DNA from: Helicobacteraceae bacterium
GTDB taxonomy: Bacteria > Campylobacterota > Campylobacteria > Campylobacterales > Sulfurimonadaceae
Length of the DNA: 13,149 nt
Reading direction: 5' to 3'
NCBI GenBank assembly: GCA_027081565.1
Contig: JALWKG010000255.1
Span: 1 to 13,149 of the forward strand
The notes beneath the pieces are model-generated. The model did not search any database. It was not told the DNA's origin and saw only the letters and a list, made by a program, of their open reading frames with translations. Positions 7,096 through 13,149 of the stretch are shown here, piece by piece. Made by a program: the position numbers and the translations under genes. How positions within the stretch are numbered: position 1 is the first letter of the stretch; the number at the start of each line of letters is the position of its first letter.

Positions 7096-8910
7096 ATGGA
7101 CATATCATCATACACATTAGATGAACTGCAGACACTGTGTGGTGATATTCGTGAACGTATTTTAGAAGTCGTCAGTACTAATGGGGGCCATCTCAGCTCT
7201 ACTCTTGGGGCGACAGAACTTATTGTTGCAATGCACAAGGTCTTTGACTCTAAAAAAGATCCCTTTATCTTCGATGTCTCTCATCAAGCCTACGCACATA
7301 AACTCATTACAGACCGTTGGGATGACTTTAGTACCTTGCGACAGTTTGATGGTCTCTGCGGTTATACCAAGCCTTCAGAGTCAGAAGATGACTTTTTTGT
7401 TGCAGGACACAGCTCAACTTCGATCTCTTTAGGTGTCGGTGCGGCAAAGGCGATAGCACTTAAAGGCGAAGAGGGACAACGTATACCGGTGGCCATGATC
7501 GGTGATGGTTCTATCACTGCAGGTATGGCCTTTGAAGCGATGAATGAGTTAGGTGACCGTAAATACCCTATGGTGATCATCCTAAATGATAATGAGATGA
7601 GTATTGCCAAGCCTATTGGTGCACTTTCTCGGATCTTGACCTCGACAATGGCAAGCCCTTTTTATCAGAAGTTTCGTAAAAAAACAGAGTCCTTTGTGGA
7701 CAACTTCGGTGAGGGTGCTCACTATATGGCCAAGCGTTTTGAGGAGTCTTTCAAACTGATTACTCCTGGGATCTTGTTTGAAGAGTTAGGGATAGAGTAT
7801 ATTGGTCCGGTTGACGGTCATAATCTTGAGGTCTTGATCGAGACTTTTGAAAAAGCGAAGGCACTGGGTAAACCGGTGATCATTCATGCACAAACTGTCA
7901 AAGGTAAGGGTTACAAGATCGCTGAAGGCCAACATGAGAAGTGGCACGGCGTAGGACCATTTGACATAGAGAGCGGTTCCAGTGCTCCCAAAAGCGGTGC
8001 CAAATCAGCGACTCAGATCTACACAGAAGCGATGTTGGCACTTTGCGAAAAAGATGAGAAGATCGTAGGTGTGACGGCGGCGATGCCTGGAGGTACCGGT
8101 CTAACGCCACTGCTGGAAAAGTATCCTGATCGTTTTTGGGATGCGGCGATTGCAGAACAGCATGCGGTCACCTCTATGGGGGCTTTGGCAGCTGAGGGGT
8201 TTAAACCTTTTTGTACCATTTATTCTACCTTTATGCAGCGCGGTTATGATCAGGTCATCCATGATGTCTGTCTGATGGACCTGCCTGTGGTCTTTGCCAT
8301 GGACAGAGCGGGAACGGTTGGTGAAGATGGAGAGACCCATCAAGGTGTCTTTGACATCAGTTTTATGCGTGCTATCCCTAACATGAGAGTTTGTGCACCA
8401 AGAGATGAAAACTCTTTTCACCAGTCTATAGATTTTGCAAGTACTTATGCTCATCCGCTCTCTCTGCGTTATCCAAGAGGGGCCTTTATGGAGGCGGAAC
8501 TTCCAGAGTCAACACCCTTTGTAGAGGGTCAGTCTCAGCTTCTTTTTGAAGCAGAGAGCGAGATCCTTTTTATAGGTTACGGTAATGGAGTAGGACGTGC
8601 AGCACAGACGAGAGCACTTATGGATGAAGATGTGGCACTGCTTGATCTTCGTTTTGTAAAGCCTCTTGATGAAGCGATGTTAAGAGCTTTGGCACAGAAG
8701 CATTTGCGTTGGTATATCTTTAGTGACAGTGCTAAAATGGGTGGTGTTGGTTCTGCAATATTAGAATTTTTAGCACAAGAGAAGATCACAGGTATAGAAG
8801 TGACAAGCTTCGAGTATGAAGATGCCTTTATTACGCATGGTAACACCAAGTTGGTAGAAGCCTCTCTTGGACTGCTTCCTCAACAGTTGGCTAAAGCAGT
8901 ACGTGCTTAA
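7096..8910 (+). CDS. dxs: 1-deoxy-D-xylulose-5-phosphate synthase
   Basis: This thiamine-diphosphate enzyme condenses pyruvate and glyceraldehyde 3-phosphate, the first step of the MEP isoprenoid pathway, and also feeds thiamine and pyridoxal synthesis. I start it at ATG 7096 (604 residues). TAGGATAGG at 7086-7094 is a proper ribosome-binding site, and the resulting N-terminus fits the family. The frame is open to an ATG at 7057, but that start has no good ribosome-binding site and would overlap the FliG-like gene by 32 bases. In 604-residue numbering, H32 in GGHLSS, H63 in SHQAY, the ThDP/Mg motif from GDGS (136) to N164, catalytic E354 in AIAEQHA, DRAGTVGEDGETHQG (403-417) and RYPRG (458-462) are all present. 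It is the last gene of the lysA operon and converges on the SulP gene. dxs also follows fliH in C. jejuni. Confidence 0.96.
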   Translation: MDISSYTLDELQTLCGDIRERILEVVSTNGGHLSSTLGATELIVAMHKVFDSKKDPFIFDVSHQAYAHKLITDRWDDFSTLRQFDGLCGYTKPSESEDDFFVAGHSSTSISLGVGAAKAIALKGEEGQRIPVAMIGDGSITAGMAFEAMNELGDRKYPMVIILNDNEMSIAKPIGALSRILTSTMASPFYQKFRKKTESFVDNFGEGAHYMAKRFEESFKLITPGILFEELGIEYIGPVDGHNLEVLIETFEKAKALGKPVIIHAQTVKGKGYKIAEGQHEKWHGVGPFDIESGSSAPKSGAKSATQIYTEAMLALCEKDEKIVGVTAAMPGGTGLTPLLEKYPDRFWDAAIAEQHAVTSMGALAAEGFKPFCTIYSTFMQRGYDQVIHDVCLMDLPVVFAMDRAGTVGEDGETHQGVFDISFMRAIPNMRVCAPRDENSFHQSIDFASTYAHPLSLRYPRGAFMEAELPESTPFVEGQSQLLFEAESEILFIGYGNGVGRAAQTRALMDEDVALLDLRFVKPLDEAMLRALAQKHLRWYIFSDSAKMGGVGSAILEFLAQEKITGIEVTSFEYEDAFITHGNTKLVEASLGLLPQQLAKAVRA

Positions 8911-9003
8911 CCTTTTTCAGACCATAGCGTTTGATCTTCTTCTTGAGTCTTTAAAGTAATCATCTCTAAAATAGTTTAATCTTTCCTACTTCACAACTTT
9001 TTC

Positions 9004-11157
9004 TTACCACTGCTCCAAACGTTGTATATCTGCGGCAGAGCGACGAAGTTCATTACTCAGTGTCACGCCGATCTCGAGTAAAAGGGCCAGTGCAAGCTTG
9101 GCCTGGGCACTCTCTTGCAGTTGCATCAATGCATCTCGTGAGACCTCTAAAAGTTTGGCATCTTCGAGAACAATGGCCTGAGCAGACCGTGGCCCTGGTG
9201 CAATAAATGAGATCTCACCAAAATAGGTGCCACTTCCATATTTGGCCAGTCGTGTATATTCATAAGTATCGGTATAGAGACGGATCTCCAAGCTACCTTT
9301 TAAAATAAGAAAAAGAGAGTCGCCATAATCACCTTTTTCAAAAAGTACAAGGTCTTTAGAGATGTTATGGACTTTTCCTACCTGTTTAATGATAGTTTTT
9401 TGCTCTGCATCCATTTTAGAACAGAAGTTATTCTCTTCAAGGGGGACCTCCTGGGTGAGAGGAGGCTCCACATACCCCTTTTGTGCTAATAAGAGGTTCT
9501 CTGCATATTCGAGTGCTTTGTCAGTGTCTACAAAGACCTTGCTGGAGAACTTCTGTTTAACATCGATATGTTTAAAGGCTTTGGAGGCTTTTCTACCAAA
9601 GCCCAGCCCTTTATGAAGATGACAAAAGATCAACTCACACCCTTTTTCAGAGGCTTCTTGAGCAATTTGAAGTAGTACGATCATAGCGCTGAGGTCAATG
9701 TACTTGACCCGTCTGAAGTGTAAAATAAGGATCTTCCCTTCTTCCATCTCTTCAGTGATCTCTGTACGAAGCCGGTCTGCTGTTGCAAAAAAGAGATCAC
9801 CTTTAAGCTCATAAAGGACAATGGCTTCACCATACTGCTCTAAGATATCTAAGGCTTCATTAGAGCGGGCACAAAAAGAGTGATGCTCTTTAGCGGTGAT
9901 ACGGCGATGGAGTATGGCGTTGCGTGTTTGACGACTGACAAAAAGTAAAATAGAGATCAAGACTCCGATACCTACGGCAGTTACAAGGTTAAAACTTACG
10001 ATGGTAATGACCACTAAAAGAGCAACTATAGCGTCAAGCCGTGTATGCTGATACTGTATCCAAGAGAAGATATTACGATCGACCATGCCAATCCCAACCA
10101 TAGCGACGATACCAGCCAAGACACTAACGGGAAGGTAAGCACCTGCTGATCCTGCAAAGAGCATAAGTACTAAAAAAAAGAGGCCTGCAAATACAGCACT
10201 CCAACGGCGACCACCTGCATCGATGGCAACCAGAGTGGCACCTTTAGTACCCCAACCACCCAGGCCACCGATCAAACCGATCAGTACTTCAGCGCTACCT
10301 TGTGCAATGATCTCTTTTTTACTGTTATGGCGTTCTTGTGTTTTGGAGTCGGCTACAAGTGAGGTGACAAGAGAATCTGTAGTCCCTAAAATCATCAGGG
10401 CAAGAGCAGAAAGTACCACGGTCTCGATAGATAAAAGCTGAAGTGAATCTATTGGGATCCCAATATGTATGCCACTGACAGAAGGGATGGCCCCGACAAC
10501 CCAGTCTGTTTGTGCACTTAGTGGTAAAAAGGTCAACAAAAGGTAATAAAGAGCGATTCCTATGATGAGCCCACCTACAGCACCGGGAATTCTCTTGGCT
10601 GTTACTTTTGGGAGAAGCATCATAACGAGTGCAGTGATAACAGCGATGAGAAGGGGGTAGCCTGTCTGAAGGCTCAGGGGAATGACACCTTCGAAACCTT
10701 TAGCTAAAAGCGACCACTGGGATTTGAGCATTAAAAGACCAACTCCTGTGACGAGACCGGCAACAACAGGGTAGGGGATAAACTTAATGAGTTGCGTGCC
10801 CCCAAGCAGTGAAAAGAGGATCTGGAAAAGTCCGGTAGTCACCAAGATCGCACTCAGGGTCAGTAACATCAGATCGCTGCTGGCACCTTGTGCAGACATA
10901 CTGCCCATAACACCGACAAGCAACATGGTCATGGGACCGTTAGGTGCACTCATCATCCCTATGGTCGCACCAATACCGCCAGAGACAAAAAGGAGCAGTG
11001 TGGCACCGATGAGGCCTGCTAAGGCACCAGTGGAGGCGTCCAGTCCCATGGCGATAAAAAGTACAATACCCAAGCCCATTGACTGGGGCAGGGCAACGGC
11101 AGCTCCAGAGAAGCCACCTAGTATGTCACCCCATGAAAACTTATTGTGTTGTTGCAA
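9004..11157 (-). CDS. SulP-family anion transporter with STAS and C-terminal cyclic-nucleotide-binding domains
   Basis: A 717-residue inner-membrane protein in three parts. Residues about 10-410 are a SulP (SLC26) membrane domain with many helices. It includes SAPNGPMTM (70-78) and, near 297-320, a loop ending AGGR (314-317), like the GTVVN..AGGRT loop of SLC26Dg-type transporters. Residues about 440-555 are a STAS domain (ILHFRRVKYIDLSAMIVLLQ, with D488 and S490). Residues about 585-715 are a CRP-like cNMP-binding domain with the phosphate-binding cassette FGEISFIAPGPRSAQ; E648 and R657 match the cAMP-contacting Glu/Arg of CRP. Transport may thus be gated by a cyclic nucleotide, an inference. 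The substrate (sulfate, bicarbonate or another anion) is not predictable. The start is TTG at 11157, supported by AAGGAG at 11165-11170. It is the last gene of a three-gene operon. No nucleotide cyclase is in the window. Confidence 0.9.
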   Translation of the reverse strand: MQQHNKFSWGDILGGFSGAAVALPQSMGLGIVLFIAMGLDASTGALAGLIGATLLLFVSGGIGATIGMMSAPNGPMTMLLVGVMGSMSAQGASSDLMLLTLSAILVTTGLFQILFSLLGGTQLIKFIPYPVVAGLVTGVGLLMLKSQWSLLAKGFEGVIPLSLQTGYPLLIAVITALVMMLLPKVTAKRIPGAVGGLIIGIALYYLLLTFLPLSAQTDWVVGAIPSVSGIHIGIPIDSLQLLSIETVVLSALALMILGTTDSLVTSLVADSKTQERHNSKKEIIAQGSAEVLIGLIGGLGGWGTKGATLVAIDAGGRRWSAVFAGLFFLVLMLFAGSAGAYLPVSVLAGIVAMVGIGMVDRNIFSWIQYQHTRLDAIVALLVVITIVSFNLVTAVGIGVLISILLFVSRQTRNAILHRRITAKEHHSFCARSNEALDILEQYGEAIVLYELKGDLFFATADRLRTEITEEMEEGKILILHFRRVKYIDLSAMIVLLQIAQEASEKGCELIFCHLHKGLGFGRKASKAFKHIDVKQKFSSKVFVDTDKALEYAENLLLAQKGYVEPPLTQEVPLEENNFCSKMDAEQKTIIKQVGKVHNISKDLVLFEKGDYGDSLFLILKGSLEIRLYTDTYEYTRLAKYGSGTYFGEISFIAPGPRSAQAIVLEDAKLLEVSRDALMQLQESAQAKLALALLLEIGVTLSNELRRSAADIQRLEQW

Positions 11158-11189
11158 AACAGTGCTCCTTTATCTATCCATGCTAAGAG

Positions 11190-11888
11190 TTAATATGGTT
11201 GTTGATAATTATCATAATGTTCTTTATCGATCTGCTGTTCTAATGGAGTGTAGCTCTCTTTAAAGTCAGGCAGATGCTGTGTCGTTTGCTCAAGGGCAGT
11301 TTTCTTTTGTGGCGCTACACTCTGTTGCATCATGATAGGCTCAAAACTGCCAGGGTCTATCTCGTGCATACTCCAACGACTGTTTTGATACACAAGCATC
11401 ATCCCAGCGGGCAGTTCAAAGGTAGTCTTTTCTGTCTCCACGACCAACGCACCGCGGCTACAGGCTATAGACTCTTTACCTTCTTGGACTGAGGCCATAA
11501 ACTGTGTCCCTCTAATACCAATAGTAGCGACTTCTGTCTTTACTTTAAAACGCTCTGGTGCTATTTTTCCTATTTTACCTGTGATGATTTTGAAAAATCC
11601 ATGTTGGAGTCGCATCAGTACTTTAGGTTCTGCCTGGTCTTGATAGGTTTCAAAAAAGTAACTGCTTTGTGGGCCGATGGTGATAACAGTATCATCTTTT
11701 AAGATCACTTGTACTTTAGAGTGTTTTTGTGTCTCTAAAAGGTCTTTCTCCTCAAGAGATGTCCCCTTTTTTACAGGTAAGACGGTAGCCTCTCTTTGGA
11801 GTTGTGCCTCGCCTTGAACTGCTGTGATCTCACCGATGGCTGCGAAAAGTGTGGAAAGTGTCATCATAATAAGTAATAAAATCTTCAT
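11190..11888 (-). CDS. Secreted FecR-domain protein
   Basis: A 232-residue protein with a signal peptide (about 1-16, likely cleaved after LFAA) and then a FecR domain (about 22-165). Visible FecR features are an early VQGEA strand, the LKDDTVITIGPQS segment (63-75), HGFFKI (96-101), and the hallmark KTEVATIGIRGTQF (117-130). The C-terminal part (about 175-232) is polar and Gln-rich, without a second membrane helix. The protein is therefore periplasmic or exported and is not a classical membrane-spanning FecR anti-sigma regulator. No FecI-type sigma factor or TonB receptor lies beside it, which also argues against classical iron signalling. Its single AGGAG site (11897-11901) overlaps the stop of the upstream beta-barrel gene. 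SulP follows 32 bases downstream. I infer a structural or sensing role in the envelope with its two neighbours. Confidence 0.88.
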   Translation of the reverse strand: MKILLLIMMTLSTLFAAIGEITAVQGEAQLQREATVLPVKKGTSLEEKDLLETQKHSKVQVILKDDTVITIGPQSSYFFETYQDQAEPKVLMRLQHGFFKIITGKIGKIAPERFKVKTEVATIGIRGTQFMASVQEGKESIACSRGALVVETEKTTFELPAGMMLVYQNSRWSMHEIDPGSFEPIMMQQSVAPQKKTALEQTTQHLPDFKESYTPLEQQIDKEHYDNYQQPY

Positions 11889-11899
11889 AGTCTCTGCTC

Positions 11900-13114
11900 C
11901 TAATAGGTGTATACAAGACCAACAAGGGCCTCTTTCTTAGTAAATATAGCCTGATTATAGTTTGAGGTGTTATCCAGGTAATGCAACTGTATGTGTGCCC
12001 GTAGATCAGGGATGAGATCACGTTCAAACGAGAGTAAAATATCTTTGGTCGTATCATCACGCTTGAGTCTACCAAAAAAGAGTGGGATCTCTTTAAAGTC
12101 CCCTTTTCTATAGAGAAACTGACCTCGTATATCCATAATATTTTTAATGGAATAGAGACCCCCAAATGTTAAGGAGATCATCTCTTTGTCTACAAAGACC
12201 TTGGTTCCTAGAGGTATGGCGTTAGCATCTTGGGCACTGAACTTGTCGTAACGGAGTTTAGCATAGGCATTATGTCGGTTGTAGACCCAGTAAAAGCCAC
12301 TTTCCAGTCCTAAGATAGTGTCATTACGTATCTGGTCCGTTGACTGAAAATAGTTACGTTTGGAGTAGAGCAAATTGGCGTTGAGTACAAACATCTTTTT
12401 AAACATCATATTAAAGTCGGGTCGTATACCAATCTCTTTAAAAAGATCACGGTCTAAAAAATTAAGACGGTCATAAAAGAGAGGGACATAGACAGAAAAG
12501 TTGTTGGCGCCATAGCCACCACCAGCATAAAGACGGCCATACATGGTGTCATATTGATGGCTATTATAGGTATCTACATCCATGTTGTATTGATGGTAGA
12601 GATTGGCGTCACTACGTAAAAACCAACCGCGACTATTGGGGAGGTCGTATTGGTAACTTAGATCGGCATTGAGTCGAATAAAACGGGTTCCCATAGGATT
12701 ATTAGAGAAGGTCGTATTATAAAAATAGGTGTGATTGATGTTGATGTTGTCATCATAACCCAGATCCAAAGTCACTTGGGCACGGGCCTTTCCTACTGTT
12801 GAAGGTCTCTTCTCTTGCAAGGTGGCAAGCGTGGTTCTCTGTTGTGGGGTGAGTTGCTGCTCATCTACCGTGGACAAGAGGGCCTCAGCATCTTTTTGCA
12901 TCCCCTGCTCACGGTATAAAGAGATGAGTTTCATCTTCGCTTGAGTGTTGTCACTGTCTTGCATCAGCGCCCGTTCATAAGCGGCCTGAGCCAAGTTTAG
13001 GTTGCCCTCTTGTTCATAACAGGTTCCTATATCTACATCAAAAGTTTTATCTTGACATGTGGCATAAAGTGAGAGTGTTGTTATGAGAGAAAGATAAAGG
13101 ATCTTATGTACCAT
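11900..13114 (-). CDS. TPR-containing outer-membrane beta-barrel protein (Slam/DUF560-like layout)
   Basis: A 404-residue exported protein. A signal peptide spans about 1-18 (hydrophobic LYLSLITTLSLYAT). About two tetratricopeptide-type helical repeats follow (about 25-100, including EGNLNLAQAAYERALMQD), and a long C-terminal region (about 112-404) has alternating polar/aromatic strands ending in VGLVYTY, typical of an outer-membrane barrel. The entry strand LDLGYDDNININ resembles the GYDSNVN-type start of DUF560/Slam barrels. Those proteins pair periplasmic TPRs with a barrel and move lipoproteins to the cell surface. PgaA-like polysaccharide porins share the broad layout, so the exact family is uncertain. 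Two cysteines (C20, C32) flank the mature N-terminus and could form a disulfide. C20 is not in a convincing lipobox. The ATG has AAGGAG at 13121-13126. It is the first gene of the minus-strand operon. Confidence 0.8.
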   Translation of the reverse strand: MVHKILYLSLITTLSLYATCQDKTFDVDIGTCYEQEGNLNLAQAAYERALMQDSDNTQAKMKLISLYREQGMQKDAEALLSTVDEQQLTPQQRTTLATLQEKRPSTVGKARAQVTLDLGYDDNININHTYFYNTTFSNNPMGTRFIRLNADLSYQYDLPNSRGWFLRSDANLYHQYNMDVDTYNSHQYDTMYGRLYAGGGYGANNFSVYVPLFYDRLNFLDRDLFKEIGIRPDFNMMFKKMFVLNANLLYSKRNYFQSTDQIRNDTILGLESGFYWVYNRHNAYAKLRYDKFSAQDANAIPLGTKVFVDKEMISLTFGGLYSIKNIMDIRGQFLYRKGDFKEIPLFFGRLKRDDTTKDILLSFERDLIPDLRAHIQLHYLDNTSNYNQAIFTKKEALVGLVYTY

Positions 13115-13124
13115 CCAATGCTCC

Positions 13125-13149
13125 TTTTATAAATACTATCTATTTATAG
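13125..13149 (-). promoter_or_regulatory. A/T-rich leader with possible promoter of the minus-strand operon
   Basis: Upstream of the beta-barrel gene the minus strand reads CTATAAATAGATAGTATTTA and then TAAAAGGAG. It holds -10-like TATAAA and TAGTAT hexamers. No -35 can be judged because the window ends here, and the short distance to the ribosome-binding site would give a very short leader. Confidence 0.3.

Noticed and set aside
8101..8454. 117-residue minus-strand open frame inside dxs
   Set aside because: It lies wholly within the coding region of dxs, whose motifs are intact in the other strand; composition and lack of a start signal mark it as a shadow.
8871..8917. Hairpin ACTGCTT/AAGCAGT near the end of dxs, followed by a T5 tract, as a terminator
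   Set aside because: The stem lies inside the coding sequence and the T5 run begins 13 bases after the stem, too far for intrinsic termination. No other clear terminator was seen in the convergent gap.
8911..9003. Possible tiny minus-strand peptide genes between dxs and the SulP gene
   Set aside because: One frame gives 18 residues from an ATG with no ribosome-binding site. Another is Lys-rich but has no start codon before a stop. Nothing supports either; the 93-base gap simply joins two convergent genes.
10787..11263. 158-residue plus-strand open frame opposite the SulP and FecR gene ends
   Set aside because: It is antisense to well-supported genes, rich in Pro/Ser/Met as expected from a complement of transmembrane codons, has no ribosome-binding site, and matches no family I recognise.
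11190..11888. Classical FecI-FecR iron-signalling system
   Set aside because: The FecR-domain protein has a signal peptide and no later membrane helix, and there is no sigma factor or TonB-dependent receptor beside it.

Overview
The window looks like chromosome of a Campylobacterota (epsilonproteobacterial) bacterium, most likely a Sulfurovum-type sulfur or hydrogen oxidiser. The basis is protein similarity and gene order. The order rplY, pth, LptF/G-family permease, lysA, pheA, hisC, (flagellar slot), dxs matches, from memory, the Campylobacter jejuni run Cj0311-Cj0321. In C. jejuni the slot between hisC and dxs holds fliF-fliG-fliH. No tRNA, rRNA, CRISPR array, insertion sequence or phage gene is visible, and no gap between genes exceeds 300 bases; the largest is about 125 bases, before lysA.

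Region 1 (1-2613, + strand): the 3' end of a small unrecognised protein (perhaps DUF1439/YceB-like), then ribosomal protein L25, peptidyl-tRNA hydrolase and an LptF/LptG-family lipopolysaccharide-export permease. pth starts with TTG one base after the rplY stop.

Region 2 (2739-8910, + strand): a tightly packed operon of lysA (last step of lysine synthesis), pheA (chorismate mutase-prephenate dehydratase), hisC (PLP aminotransferase), a 310-residue membrane-anchored FliG-like protein, and dxs (first step of the MEP isoprenoid pathway). The FliG-like gene is the standout. Two N-terminal membrane helices are joined to recognisable FliG middle and C-terminal domains, and the gene sits exactly where relatives carry fliF-fliG-fliH. 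The FliG torque-helix charge pattern is only partly kept. It looks like a flagellar switch remnant that was condensed and repurposed in a lineage that lost its flagellum.

Region 3 (13114-9004, - strand, converging on dxs): a three-gene operon. In transcription order it holds a TPR plus outer-membrane beta-barrel protein, a secreted FecR-domain protein, and a SulP transporter fused to a STAS domain and a CRP-like cyclic-nucleotide-binding domain. All three genes have the same strong AGGAGCA ribosome-binding site. The set resembles a cell-envelope sensing, assembly or transport module whose function cannot be named from sequence alone.
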